In this document: positions 17,728 through 26,758 of the stretch, piece after piece | Position numbering within the stretch: position 1 is the stretch's first letter | Layout: the number at the start of each line of letters is the position of its first letter | NCBI GenBank assembly: GCA_021817045.1 | Contig: JAKAWG010000005.1 | Span: forward strand, 56,835 to 120,834 | DNA length: 64,000 nt | Origin: Acidobacteriota bacterium | GTDB taxonomy: Bacteria > Acidobacteriota > Terriglobia > UBA7540 | Reading direction: 5' to 3' | Notes under the pieces: model-generated | Database searches by the model: none | The model's input: the letters and a program-made list of their open reading frames with translations, nothing else | Told to the model about the DNA's origin: nothing | Program-made: the position numbers and the translations under genes

Positions 17728-17762
17728 TGGATGAAAGCTCTACGTATGCCGTGAAATTGGTG

Positions 17763-18860
17763 TTATAGGCCGGCGTCGGCGGAGGCCCGTTGAACGGTTT
17801 CGATCATGGCGAGGATATTTTCCAGCGGAGTGCCGGGCTGAACGTTGTGACAAGAACAGCAGATATATCCCTGCTTGCCGGCACCCAAGGCGTCCAGGCA
17901 ATGGCGGGTTTCGCGGCGCACGTCCTCCGGTGTTCCTCGCGACAAAGCAAACTGATTATCGACGCCGCCGTGAAAAATCACTCGATCACCGAATTCATGC
18001 TTCAGCTCTTCCATGTCCATCCCAGGGCAGGTGTGCTGGATGGGATTGAGCACGTCCACGCCGCAGTCGAGAATTGGGCTCAGCAGCAGGCGCGCGGCGC
18101 CGTCGGTGTGATAAAAAACCTTCAAGCCATGCGCGTGTATGAGGTCGCACCAGCGTCTAAGCCTCGGTTGCAGATACCGTTTCCATAAACCGGGCGACAT
18201 GAAGAGCGAGTTCTGCCCGGCAATATCGTCGCTGACGAAGACCAAATCGAGCCACTTGCCGGCCCGAGCAAAGAAGCGACGCATCATCTCGCTTTGAATT
18301 TCTTCCACGCGGTCAAGGATCGCATCGACCAGCTTTGGAGACTCCACCAGGTCGATCAAGGAATTTTCCATTCCGCGCAACTGGCAGTAAATCTCGAATA
18401 GAGAAACCCATGGCCCCACGACGGCAAAATCCTTGGCCGCCTCCTCCGCTTTTGTCGCGAGTTCTTCATAATTGAAGCGCTCGATGCTAGGCCACCACGG
18501 ATAGTCATTGAGCGACTCCGGAGTGTTGTAGCCTTCCAGGGGCGCGGCGGCAAACTCAGCATAGTGTCCACCGGCCACCGACACGTCCTTGAGCGGGACG
18601 CCCCACATCGTGCGATTGCCTCCTTCTTCGGCACCCGCGCCCGCCTGAGACCCTGCGATTTCGCCACTCGCTGTGTAGTAATCCAGGAACGCCCAGACAA
18701 TTTTGTCTAAGCCGAGCGCGCGATACATCGCGAGATCGTCCGTCACGCCGCAATGCTGCCGCAAGAGCGCGCTAATCTCCGGCGTGTGCCACAAATCCAC
18801 TGGCAGGCGGTCTACCGGTTGGCGGTTCAGGATGGCCAAAACTCTTTCGCGGGGGAGCAT
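17763..18860 (-). CDS. Uroporphyrinogen decarboxylase (UroD/MtaA)-family protein (365 aa)
   Basis: Full-length UroD-fold protein: N-terminal MLPRERVLAILNRQPVDRLPVDLW is the family opening. LDLVFVSDDIAGQNSLFMSPGLWKRYLQPRLRRWCDLIHAHG and KVFYHTDGAARLLLSPILDCGVDVLNPIQ are the later blocks, followed by DRVIFHGGVDNQ and a Cys-rich YICCSCHNVQPGTPLENI. The H-T-D-G and C-x-C-H pattern is closer to the corrinoid/methyl-transfer and multi-copy UroD-like group than to haem-pathway HemE. True HemE normally shows an FxxRPxWxMRQAGR N-terminus, which is missing here. The substrate is unknown. Located 39 bases after accB on the same strand. Confidence 0.85.
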   Translation of the reverse strand: MLPRERVLAILNRQPVDRLPVDLWHTPEISALLRQHCGVTDDLAMYRALGLDKIVWAFLDYYTASGEIAGSQAGAGAEEGGNRTMWGVPLKDVSVAGGHYAEFAAAPLEGYNTPESLNDYPWWPSIERFNYEELATKAEEAAKDFAVVGPWVSLFEIYCQLRGMENSLIDLVESPKLVDAILDRVEEIQSEMMRRFFARAGKWLDLVFVSDDIAGQNSLFMSPGLWKRYLQPRLRRWCDLIHAHGLKVFYHTDGAARLLLSPILDCGVDVLNPIQHTCPGMDMEELKHEFGDRVIFHGGVDNQFALSRGTPEDVRRETRHCLDALGAGKQGYICCSCHNVQPGTPLENILAMIETVQRASADAGL

Positions 18861-18899
18861 CGCGTCTGCAGTATATCCTATCGCAGGAGGGAAAGAAGA

Positions 18900-19457
18900 C
18901 TAGTCGGACTCAGAAGCAACCAGGCCGAAGAGCGATTGGCCGTATTCGACGGGTTGGCCATTTTCGACGAAGATCTTGGCGATTTCTCCGCTCATCTCGG
19001 CCTCAATCTCGTTCATCAGCTTCATGGCTTCGATGATGCACAGGACTTGCCCTTTTTTCACAAAATCGCCCACATTCACAAAAGGCGGAGCTTCCGGCCG
19101 GGGAGAGCCGTAAAAGGTGCCCACGATGGGAGATTTAATAACGCACAAGTCATTTTGCCCCTCGGCCGGAACCGGCTCGGCGGCAGAAGCTACGGGTCTT
19201 ACTTCCACAGGAGCTGTAATCTCTGCGGCGCCTCCCGCAGGGAAGGGAGCGGATTCGGTAACGCTTCCCTGCTTAATGTGGACGCGGAAGCCGTCCTTTT
19301 CCATCTCAAATTCGCTGATTCCGCGCTCCTTCAGCAAATCAAGCAGGTCACGCACTTCCGCGAGGCCCCACAGACCTTTCGGTTCACTTCTTCGCACGTT
19401 CTTTCCTGCCATCGTTTTCGGACTTCGTCGTTTTGTCTTTTCCGCTATCCCGTCCAC
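18900..19457 (-). CDS. accB: Acetyl-CoA carboxylase biotin carboxyl carrier protein
   Basis: The N-terminal helical region ([32 protein letters not shown]) and an Ala/Pro-rich linker lead to a C-terminal biotinyl domain. Its [12 protein letters not shown] carries the biotinylated lysine, and the thumb-like [16 protein letters not shown] is typical of AccB. It carries CO2 between biotin carboxylase and the carboxyltransferase in fatty acid synthesis. The GTG at 19457 overlaps the upstream peptidase gene by 13 bases; ATG at 19412 is an alternative start. Unusually the downstream partner is a UroD-family gene rather than accC, so biotin carboxylase must lie elsewhere. Confidence 0.92.
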   Translation of the reverse strand: MDGIAEKTKRRSPKTMAGKNVRRSEPKGLWGLAEVRDLLDLLKERGISEFEMEKDGFRVHIKQGSVTESAPFPAGGAAEITAPVEVRPVASAAEPVPAEGQNDLCVIKSPIVGTFYGSPRPEAPPFVNVGDFVKKGQVLCIIEAMKLMNEIEAEMSGEIAKIFVENGQPVEYGQSLFGLVASESD

Positions 19458-20545
19458 CAGGCATCCTTGGGCGCGCTCGTCAGGATTTCCGTCCCGGCTT
19501 CGCCGACGAGGACCGTATCCTCAATTCGTATTCCACCGAAGGCTTCCAGGTAGATCCCCGGCTCAACGGTGACAACCGCCCGGGCAGGGATAACCGTTTT
19601 TTCACCTTTGGCGACGCGAGGACGCTCATGAATCTCCAGGCCCACACCGTGTCCGGTGCTATGAGTGAAGAGACGACCCAGCCGACGCGTGGCCAGGCGA
19701 CGCCGAGCCTCCGCGTCCACTTCTTCCGCCCGCACTCCCGCTCGCAGGCGATTAATCGCCGCTTCCTGAGCCTCCCAAACCGCTTGATAAAGGGCTCGCA
19801 CGCGGCGACCGGGCGTGCCGAGATAGACCGTTCTCGACAAGTCTGCCCGATAGCCGCCGAGTATAGCACCGAGATCAAAAATCACCAACTCGTTTGCGCC
19901 CAAGGGCTTCGACGAAGGGGAGGCGTGCGGCAGGGCGCCACGCCGTCCTGAAGCGACAATCGAGTCAAACGCAGCGCCCTCCGCGCCTTTTCGGCGCATC
20001 CTGAAGTCGAGTTCCGCCGCCAATTCCAGCTCGGAGACTCCGGGCCGGATTTCGCGCGTCACTTCTTGAAACACCTGCGAAGTCAGCCGGCACGCTTCCC
20101 GGAGGTGTTCGATCTCCACTTCGTCCTTCGTCACTCGCAGGTCTTCGATCATCCCCCGGGAAGGACGCCATTCCACGCTCGCTCCGGCCTCGCGCTTCAG
20201 CGCGCTAAACTCCCCCACCGTCAGGAAAGACTCCTCAAATCCGACGGCGCGACGGCCGAGCCTCCCATTTAGCGCCTTCGCGGCGGCTCGAAGCAAACCG
20301 TCGCGCGCCTCGACCACTTCCACATTCACCGTGCGGGTCTGCTCGCGAGCCTGTAGCGTGTAGCGCGGATCAACCAGCAAGCGAACGCCTGAAGAATCCA
20401 CGATGGCCATTCCCGCGCTTCCTCTGAAGCCGGTGAGATAGAAGACATTTACTGGCTTCGCGACCAAGAGCGCCGCGAGTTTCCGCGCCGCCATGCGTTC
20501 CCGCAGCCGCCGCAGCCGGGTTTCGTAGTAGTTCGGCTCTTCCAT
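19445..20545 (-). CDS. M24 family Xaa-Pro peptidase
   Basis: 366 residues from ATG 20545 ([18 protein letters not shown]), which has a GGTGAGGCGAG ribosome binding site; the open frame reaches 20659 but with poor family fit. An N-terminal creatinase-like domain ([22 protein letters not shown]) is followed by the pita-bread domain. Metal ligands are visible: [20 protein letters not shown] (two Asp), [12 protein letters not shown] (His), TVEPGIY (Glu) and [10 protein letters not shown] (Glu). It removes the N-terminal residue ahead of proline in cytosolic peptides. Gene order peptidase-accB is the common bacterial arrangement and supports co-transcription. Confidence 0.92.
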   Translation of the reverse strand: MEEPNYYETRLRRLRERMAARKLAALLVAKPVNVFYLTGFRGSAGMAIVDSSGVRLLVDPRYTLQAREQTRTVNVEVVEARDGLLRAAAKALNGRLGRRAVGFEESFLTVGEFSALKREAGASVEWRPSRGMIEDLRVTKDEVEIEHLREACRLTSQVFQEVTREIRPGVSELELAAELDFRMRRKGAEGAAFDSIVASGRRGALPHASPSSKPLGANELVIFDLGAILGGYRADLSRTVYLGTPGRRVRALYQAVWEAQEAAINRLRAGVRAEEVDAEARRRLATRRLGRLFTHSTGHGVGLEIHERPRVAKGEKTVIPARAVVTVEPGIYLEAFGGIRIEDTVLVGEAGTEILTSAPKDAWWTG

Positions 20546-20648
20546 TTGTCTCGCCTCACCTGAAATGATAGCTGAAAGCCCTGCTATGCGCGTCCTCGGC
20601 GTGAGGCGCGCAGAAAGCGAGAGCCGGAGCGAGGGAGCAGAGGTGGCG

Positions 20649-20654
20649 TATAAT
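20649..20654 (+). promoter_or_regulatory. -10 box giving a near-leaderless iscS transcript
   Basis: TATAAT ends 10 bases before the iscS ATG, so transcription would start within a few bases of the start codon. This agrees with the absence of a ribosome binding site at usable spacing. No clear -35 box. Confidence 0.4.
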
Positions 20655-20664
20655 TCCAATCACT

Positions 20665-21834
20665 ATGAACGTTCCCATTTACCTGGACCATCATGCGACG
20701 ACGCCGGTCGACCCGCGCGTGCTCGAGGCGATGCTTCCGTATTTCACTCGCGAGTTCGGCAACCCTGCCAGCCGCACCCACCGCTTCGGCTGGGAAGCAG
20801 AGCGCGCCGTGGAGAAAGCGCGCCGCCATGTTGCGGATTTGATTGGGGCTCAGCCGCAGGAAATCGTCTTCACTTCGGGAGCTACGGAATCTAACAACCT
20901 CGCGTTGAAAGGGACGGCGTGGGCCAGCCGTGGGCGCGGTAACCACATCGTGACCTTGCCCACCGAGCACAAGGCAGTTCTCGACACGTGCCACCGGCTG
21001 GAAAGCGAGGGCTTTCGCGTTACTCACCTGCCGGTTGGGCAGGACGGCCTGCTTGATCTTGATCGCCTGCACGCAGCGCTGACACCTGAGACAATCCTGG
21101 TCAGCGTCATGGCGGCGCACAATGAAATCGGGGTGCTGCAACCCATTGCGGAAATCGGACGCCTCTGCCGTGAGCGTTGTGTGCGCTTCCACACGGACGC
21201 CGCTCAGGCCGCGGGCAAAATTCCCATCGACGTTCAGGCGGCCAGCCTGGACCTGTTATCTCTCAGCGGCCACAAGATTTACGGCCCGAAGGGCGTGGGT
21301 GCGCTCTACGTGCGGGACGCCAGCCCGCCGCTGGCCCTCACCCCGCTGGCCGATGGCGGCGGGCACGAACGGGGATTCAGGTCGGGCACACTCAACGTGC
21401 CCGGCATCGTGGGTTTGGGGGCGGCGTGCGAAATCTGCAGCCAGGAAATGCGGGAAGAAAGTGTACGCCTGGCCGCGCTCCGCAACCGCCTCCGCGACTC
21501 GATTCTGATGAAGCTCGGCGAGGTCTCGGTGAACGGCAGCCTGGAGCGCCGCTTGCCGCACAATCTCCACCTCACCCTTGCCGGCGTTGATGCGCAGGCT
21601 CTGCTCATGAGCCTCAGCGAGCTGGCGCTTTCCACCGGCTCTGCCTGCACGTCCGCAAGACCGGAGCCTTCTTATGTTCTCAAGGCGCTTGGCTTGCCCG
21701 ACGACCAGGCCGACGCGTCGCTTCGCATCGGTTTAGGCCGCTTTAACACCGAGGAAGAAATTGATTACGCTGCCGAACGCATCGTCGAGGCCGTGACGAA
21801 CTTGCGCGCACTTTCCGCCGCACCTTTCCGGTGA
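20665..21834 (+). CDS. iscS: Cysteine desulfurase, IscS/NifS type
   Basis: 389 residues, full length. The opening IYLDHHATTPVDPRV is the class V aminotransferase N-terminus. SGHKIYGPKG holds the pyridoxal-phosphate lysine (K204), and LSTGSACTSARPEPSYVLKALG the mobile-loop catalytic cysteine (C328). HTDAAQAAGKIPIDV is the usual cofactor-binding Asp/Gln region. The enzyme removes sulfur from cysteine for Fe-S cluster assembly and tRNA thiolation. It is divergent from the peptidase gene, with no isc partners next to it. Confidence 0.95.
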   Translation: MNVPIYLDHHATTPVDPRVLEAMLPYFTREFGNPASRTHRFGWEAERAVEKARRHVADLIGAQPQEIVFTSGATESNNLALKGTAWASRGRGNHIVTLPTEHKAVLDTCHRLESEGFRVTHLPVGQDGLLDLDRLHAALTPETILVSVMAAHNEIGVLQPIAEIGRLCRERCVRFHTDAAQAAGKIPIDVQAASLDLLSLSGHKIYGPKGVGALYVRDASPPLALTPLADGGGHERGFRSGTLNVPGIVGLGAACEICSQEMREESVRLAALRNRLRDSILMKLGEVSVNGSLERRLPHNLHLTLAGVDAQALLMSLSELALSTGSACTSARPEPSYVLKALGLPDDQADASLRIGLGRFNTEEEIDYAAERIVEAVTNLRALSAAPFR

Positions 21835-21871
21835 GCTGGACTGTTGGGGAGGTGCCGGTCTGCGATCGGCG

Positions 21872-22405
21872 TTAAACGGATTTCGGCGCGCATTTCTCCA
21901 GGTAACGCTGGCGAGCATCCAGGATTGCCTGGCGGGCTTCCATCGGCGAGCGCCACCCTTTGATCTGCGTCTCCTTGTGCTCGAGCTCCTTGTAAATATC
22001 GAAAAAGTGCTCGATTTCCAGGCGCACGTGAGGAAAGATCTGGTCGACGGTGTGAATCTGCTCGTAGCGCGGATTACCCTCGGGCACGGCGATAACTTTC
22101 TCGTCGGGGCCCTTTTCATCCATCATGTCCAGGATGCCCACGGGCCGCACTTCCACCAAACAGCCGGTAAAAGTAGGTTCGTCCGATACCACCAAAACGT
22201 CCATCGGATCGCCGTCGTGAGCGATGGTGCCGGGAATGAATCCGTAGTCGCCGGGATAGTGCATCGGGGAATACAGTGTGCGGTCGAGCCGGAATACGGC
22301 GAGTTTCGTGTCGTACTCGTACTTGTTGTTGGAGTTTTTTGGTATCTCCACGATCATGCGGACGATTTCGGGGCATTGTGGCCCTGGATCGAGTTGATGC
22401 AGCAT
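21872..22405 (-). CDS. ppa: Inorganic pyrophosphatase (family I)
   Basis: About 177 residues from ATG 22405 (MLHQLDPGPQCPEIVRMIVEIPKNSNNKYEYD), with a GGAG motif ahead; the frame stays open to 22525. Signature elements: YGFIPGTIAHDGDPMDVLVVSDEPTFTGC with the metal-binding aspartates, and DEKVIAVPEGNPRY. It hydrolyses pyrophosphate to phosphate in the cytosol, pulling biosynthetic reactions forward. It is convergent with iscS (37 bp between stops). Confidence 0.93.
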   Translation of the reverse strand: MLHQLDPGPQCPEIVRMIVEIPKNSNNKYEYDTKLAVFRLDRTLYSPMHYPGDYGFIPGTIAHDGDPMDVLVVSDEPTFTGCLVEVRPVGILDMMDEKGPDEKVIAVPEGNPRYEQIHTVDQIFPHVRLEIEHFFDIYKELEHKETQIKGWRSPMEARQAILDARQRYLEKCAPKSV

Positions 22406-22555
22406 GAATGCGTCTCCGTATCTCTCGCCTGCGTGGCCGCCGGACGATGAAATTGTGATAATCAGCCAAACGCGCAGCCAACCCAATGCGCGCTTTGCCT
22501 CGGGAAGCTTGGTCTTGCACCGCAAACGGCTCGTCCGAAAGCGAGCGCTCGGCGG

Positions 22556-24049
22556 TTATCGCTCCTCCATCTCTTCCTTTTCGAACTCGTATTGATTGGG
22601 CTCTTCGTACTGATACACGTCTCCGGTTTTCCTGCGAAGCTCCTCGATCTGATTCATTAAGTCCTGTCGCAGAGTCGCGTAGCGGTGATCATCGCAGAGG
22701 TTATAAAGTTCTCCCGGATCTTCCTGAAGATCATAAAGCTCGAATTCTTCAGGAGGGAGGAAGTAATGGATCAGTTTGTAGCGGTCCGTGCGCACGCCCC
22801 GCTGCGGCTTCACCTCTTCGACACCGGGGTATTCATAATATTCGTACAGCCATTCCTTTCTCCAGGTTTGGGGCGCGGCGCCTTGCACGAACGGAACCAG
22901 GCTCTGGCCCTGCATCCAGTCGGGAACTTTGATGCCGGCCAGTTCCAGGATGGTCGGAGGGATGTCGAGGTTGAGAGCCATTTCCTCGCGCGCCGATCCG
23001 GCCCGAACCATTCGCGGGTAACGAATAGAAAGCGGCACGCGAATTGAAGGCTCGTGCATAAACCGCTTGTCGTAGAATCGCCATTCGCCCAGGAAAAAGC
23101 CGTGATCCGCGCTCAGGATGATGGCCGTGTCATCCAACGTACCGTTCTTCTGTAGTGCTTCCATCACCTTACCGACATCGTCATCGTTGCTGACAACACC
23201 GGCGTAGTGGTCCTTTACCAACTCTTCGAGCGAGCGCGGGTCATCGTTGCCAAGAATGGTGGTTCCAATCTTGTTATAGGCTTCCTTAAAGGCTAACGGT
23301 TTTCCGGGGTATCCCTTCAGGTCGTCGTCAAACGTAGCGGGCTTGGGGATCGGCACGCCGTTGTACAAGTCCAAGTAGCGGCGCGCGCGGTAGAAAGGCG
23401 CGTGGGGAGCAACGAACCACAAAAACATGCAGAAAGGCTTGTCACGCTTTTGGTTCAGCCAGGCCAGAGCGCGGGCGGTCACAATGTCATCCACGTAGCC
23501 GTGATACCGTTGCGGCGGCCGAGGTTTGCCACCGCTGCTCTCGGTAATCACCGGGCGGTAGTAATTCGCGCCGGCAGCCTCGATGCCGAAATATTGATCC
23601 CAATAGCGCTCGGTCATGCCGTTGACGTGAATCTTGCCGAAGAAGCCGACGTCGTAGCCGGCTTGGTGCAGCATGTCGGCAATGGTCGGAATATCCTTCG
23701 GAATCTTGCGGGCACGGTTGTCGATGCAACCGGTCTGATGGGAGTAAAGGCCGGTTAAGATGCTCGCCCGCGACGGGAGGCAGAGCGCGTTGACGACAAA
23801 AGCGTTGCGAAAAGTGATTCCCTCTTTCACGATGCGGTCGAGGTGCGGAGTCGAAATAATGTTGTTGCCGGTGGAGCTGAATTCGTCGGAGCGCACTCCT
23901 TCGCCGAGGAAAAACACGAAGTTTGGCCGCGGCAGGGAGGGATTGGCCGCTCCCCTGGCCGCGCCCGGCGCCGACCCCAGCGCCATCGCGCCCGCTATTC
24001 CGCTTTTCAAGAAGTCCCGTCGCGATGTCTTCTCCCCGTTTTCTGCCAT
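22556..24049 (-). CDS. Tat-exported type I sulfatase (497 aa)
   Basis: The start at ATG 24049 has a GTGGAGGG ribosome binding site and begins a Tat signal (SRRDFLKSG). The sulfatase signature CLPSRASILTG follows; C90 would be converted to formylglycine by an FGE-type enzyme, which is not in this window. The alkaline-phosphatase-like core continues with PTIADMLHQAGYDVGFFGKIH, YAGVVSNDDDVGKVMEALQKNGTLDDTAIILSADHGFFLGEW and FELYDLQEDPGELYNL. The usual N-terminal DDxRxD metal site is altered to GEGVRSD, so one metal ligand differs. Substrate is probably a sulfated carbohydrate or aryl ester. Confidence 0.92.
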   Translation of the reverse strand: MAENGEKTSRRDFLKSGIAGAMALGSAPGAARGAANPSLPRPNFVFFLGEGVRSDEFSSTGNNIISTPHLDRIVKEGITFRNAFVVNALCLPSRASILTGLYSHQTGCIDNRARKIPKDIPTIADMLHQAGYDVGFFGKIHVNGMTERYWDQYFGIEAAGANYYRPVITESSGGKPRPPQRYHGYVDDIVTARALAWLNQKRDKPFCMFLWFVAPHAPFYRARRYLDLYNGVPIPKPATFDDDLKGYPGKPLAFKEAYNKIGTTILGNDDPRSLEELVKDHYAGVVSNDDDVGKVMEALQKNGTLDDTAIILSADHGFFLGEWRFYDKRFMHEPSIRVPLSIRYPRMVRAGSAREEMALNLDIPPTILELAGIKVPDWMQGQSLVPFVQGAAPQTWRKEWLYEYYEYPGVEEVKPQRGVRTDRYKLIHYFLPPEEFELYDLQEDPGELYNLCDDHRYATLRQDLMNQIEELRRKTGDVYQYEEPNQYEFEKEEMEER

Positions 24050-24174
24050 AAACCCTCCACCGGATGAGCAAAAGATCGAAGGCGGAGAACCCACCGCCTG
24101 CGCTGCTAGCAACGTTTTTCGAAGACACTTAGAATACCCTTGTTAATCACGGTGGTGCAAAGTCCTGTTTTGCA

Positions 24175-24203
24175 TTGACTCCGGTCAACGGAGGGTGCAG
24201 AAT
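24175..24203 (+). promoter_or_regulatory. Candidate promoter of the ccm operon
   Basis: -35 TTGACT (24175-24180), 17-base spacer, -10 CAGAAT (24198-24203), 40 bases before the ccmE start. The -35 overlaps a short palindrome TTGAC-TCCG-GTCAA (24175-24188) that could bind a regulator. Confidence 0.4.
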
Positions 24204-24242
24204 TTTAGTTTAACCGGAATTTTCTTGCGTGGTGGTGAGGCA

Positions 24243-24656
24243 ATGGAAAGTCGGCGATGGAAATTCGGCATAGGTATCGCCATCATTCTAGGGGTGGCGC
24301 TGTGGGAAGCCTTCTCCGGATTTCAGCAGAGCAAAACGTATTACGTTACGGTAGGTGAACTGACCGGCGGGAAGGTTTCGCGCCAGCATGTTCGGGTAGG
24401 CGGCCTAGTGGCGAAGGGTTCGATTACGCGCCGGGGCGGCACACTTCGTTTCCTCCTCGCCCAGGGCGCGCAATCCCTACCCGTCGTCTACGTGGGATCA
24501 GAAACTCTTCCCGACACGTTCAAGGGCGGGGCACAGGCGATTATCCAGGGGGACTACATGGCTGACGGGACCTTTCGTGCCGATGAGATTCAAGCCAAAT
24601 GCGCGTCCAAGTATCGGGCCATGCCCCCAGGTCCGAAGCAGGCTCGTGCCGAGTGA
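24243..24656 (+). CDS. ccmE: Cytochrome c maturation haem chaperone CcmE, CxxxY variant
   Basis: 137 residues from ATG 24243 (GGTGAGGC ribosome binding site). A single N-terminal membrane anchor (about residues 7-23) precedes an OB-fold domain: YYVTVGELTGGKVSRQHVRVGGLVAKGSI, LPVVYVGSETLPDTFKGGAQAIIQGDYMADGTFRADEIQAKCASKY. The last motif aligns with the AKHDENY of classical CcmE, with Cys in place of the haem-binding His, i.e. the CxxxY type known from some Deltaproteobacteria and archaea. It accepts haem from CcmC/A/B and hands it to the CcmF/H lyase at the periplasmic face of the membrane. Confidence 0.9.
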   Translation: MESRRWKFGIGIAIILGVALWEAFSGFQQSKTYYVTVGELTGGKVSRQHVRVGGLVAKGSITRRGGTLRFLLAQGAQSLPVVYVGSETLPDTFKGGAQAIIQGDYMADGTFRADEIQAKCASKYRAMPPGPKQARAE

Positions 24657-24673
24657 CGGGACCGTGTTGCGGC

Positions 24674-24702
24674 CACGGTCAATCGTCTTGTGATTGACCG
24701 TG
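24674..24702 (+). repeat. Perfect 11-bp stem-loop between ccmE and ccmF
   Basis: CACGGTCAATC (24674-24684) pairs with GATTGACCGTG (24692-24702) around a 7-base loop. There is no T-tract, so more likely an mRNA stability or partial attenuation element than a full terminator. Confidence 0.6.
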
Positions 24703-24733
24703 TGTCGTTGGAAGCTCTCCGAAGAGGAATCTT

Positions 24734-26758
24734 ATGAATCAAGCTGGCAGCGTCGGGCTGATCGCGGCCATGGCGTTCGCGATTTACGCGGTAGTGGCTG
24801 GAGTGGCGGGGGGGAAGCTCCGTAGCGTCAGGATCACACGGAGCGCCGGGCGGGCGACCCTGGCGTTTTTCGTCATGGTTACGCTGGCCGTGGTGTCGCT
24901 CGAGACGCTGATTTTCTCGAACGACTTCCACAACGCGTATGTCGCCACGCATTCCAACCGAGCCTTGCCGTTCTACTACAAGTTTGCCGTGATGTGGGGC
25001 GGGCAGGGAGGGTCGCTGCTCTTTTGGACTTGGCTCCTGTCCATTTACGCCGCGATCGCAGTCCTGCTCAATCGGCGTAAAAACCGCCAGCTCATGCCGT
25101 ACGCCATCTCGTTCATGATGGGCGTCGGCGTTTTCTTTTCCGTGGTCACCTTTTTTGGCGCCAATCCCTTCAAAGAGCTGGCTTTAGCGGCCGGCGGAAC
25201 GACGACTCCCTTCACTCCTCCGGATGGAAACGGCCTGAATCCTGCCCTGCAGTATCCGGCGATGATGATCCATCCCGTCATGCTTTACCTTGGCTACGTC
25301 GGGATGGCGATCCCATTCGCTTTTGGCATGGCTGCGCTCGTCACCAAGCAGCTTGGCGACAATTGGATTCGCGTGACGCGCCGCTGGACGATGGTGCCTT
25401 GGATGTTTCTCGGCTTTGGCATCCTGCTTGGCGGGCATTGGGCGTACGACGTCCTCGGCTGGGGCGGCTACTGGATGTGGGATCCCGTGGAAAACGCTTC
25501 GCTGCTTCCGTGGCTTGCCGGTACCGCTTTCCTTCACTCGGTGATGGTGCAGGAGAGGCGCGGGATGTTGAAGGTGTGGAACGTCGTGCTGGTGATCCTT
25601 ACCTTTTTCCTTGCCATTCTCGGTGATTTCCTCACCCGCAGCGGCATCGTCCAGTCTGTCCACGCCTTCGCTCAATCGGGTATCGGCGATTACTTCATCG
25701 TTTTTCTCTCGATCGTCGTTCTTTTTTCGGCGACGCTGCTCTTCCTGCGGCTGGATTTTCTGAAGAGCGAGAACAGGCTCGATTCCGTAGTCTCGCGGGA
25801 AAGCGGCTTCCTGTTCAACAACTGGATTCTGCTGGCGCTGGTTTTTGCCGTATTGTGGGGAACAGTATTCCCCATCATCTCGAAAGCTGTTGAGCACAAA
25901 ACCATCACTGTGGGGCCGCCGTTTTTCAACAAGGTCGCGGTGCCGATGGGACTGATGTTGCTCTTCCTGACCGGCGCTGGTCCCCTGCTTGCATGGCGCA
26001 AGACGTCGTTCGACAGCCTCAAGCGGAACTTTACGGTTCCTCTCGTCATCGGGGGACTGGTGGGAGGCGTGCTGTTCCTGGCGGGTGTGCGGAATCTCTA
26101 TTCGTGGATGAGTCTGTTCCTCGGCTCGTTTGTGGCTGCCTGCGTTCTGGGCGAATTCTATAAGGGCGCACGGACCCGGCAGCGTGGTTCCGGCGAGAAC
26201 TTTCTGCAAGCGATTTACAATCTGACCGCTCGCAATACACGGCGCTACGGCGGCTACATTGTTCATATAGGTATCGTGCTCATTTTCGTGGGCTTCGCGG
26301 GTCTCCCTTTCAAAACGCACGCCAAGGGCCTGATGCAGGAAGGCGATGTGCTTCGGAGCGGGCCGTACTTGCTGCGCTGCGACTGGCTCACTTCGGGTGA
26401 CACGCCCGATTACACTTACCGGGAGGCGACCCTTAGCGTTCTCAAGGACGGCAAGGCATTCACGACGCTCACGCCGCAGCGCAGGTTCTACAAAGCCAGC
26501 CAACAACCCATTAGCCACGTCGCCATCCATCAATCCCTTGCTGAGGACCTCTACGTCGTGCTGGCGGGCCGCGATCAAGGCACCGGAAAGGACGTTATCG
26601 AGGTTTTTGTAAATCCGCTGGTCGATTGGGTGTGGATCGGCGGGGCGATTATGGTGCTCGGTACGCTGCTCGCGCTCATCCCCAGCCGTGCCGAGCGCGA
26701 GATGGCGCAGATTCGCCAAGTGCAGTGGGAAATGCTGGAAGAGAAAAATGCTCTCTAG
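24734..26758 (+). CDS. ccmF: Cytochrome c haem lyase subunit CcmF
   Basis: 674-residue polytopic membrane protein. The tryptophan-rich haem-handling motif GWGGYWMWDPVENASLLPWL sits near residue 245, preceded by MWGGQGGSLLFWTWLL and the KFAVMWGGQ loop, as in the CcmF/CcsA superfamily. The C-terminal half carries further helices and a periplasmic domain (HAKGLMQEGDVLRSGPYLLRC, IEVFVNPLVDWVWIGGAIMVLG), as in full-length CcmF. It ligates haem from CcmE to apocytochrome c CxxCH motifs. It overlaps ccmH by 11 bases. Confidence 0.95.
   Translation: MNQAGSVGLIAAMAFAIYAVVAGVAGGKLRSVRITRSAGRATLAFFVMVTLAVVSLETLIFSNDFHNAYVATHSNRALPFYYKFAVMWGGQGGSLLFWTWLLSIYAAIAVLLNRRKNRQLMPYAISFMMGVGVFFSVVTFFGANPFKELALAAGGTTTPFTPPDGNGLNPALQYPAMMIHPVMLYLGYVGMAIPFAFGMAALVTKQLGDNWIRVTRRWTMVPWMFLGFGILLGGHWAYDVLGWGGYWMWDPVENASLLPWLAGTAFLHSVMVQERRGMLKVWNVVLVILTFFLAILGDFLTRSGIVQSVHAFAQSGIGDYFIVFLSIVVLFSATLLFLRLDFLKSENRLDSVVSRESGFLFNNWILLALVFAVLWGTVFPIISKAVEHKTITVGPPFFNKVAVPMGLMLLFLTGAGPLLAWRKTSFDSLKRNFTVPLVIGGLVGGVLFLAGVRNLYSWMSLFLGSFVAACVLGEFYKGARTRQRGSGENFLQAIYNLTARNTRRYGGYIVHIGIVLIFVGFAGLPFKTHAKGLMQEGDVLRSGPYLLRCDWLTSGDTPDYTYREATLSVLKDGKAFTTLTPQRRFYKASQQPISHVAIHQSLAEDLYVVLAGRDQGTGKDVIEVFVNPLVDWVWIGGAIMVLGTLLALIPSRAEREMAQIRQVQWEMLEEKNAL

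Noticed and set aside
17583..17768. 61-codon frame after trmO
   Set aside because: It runs through an inverted repeat and has no ribosome binding site or family features.
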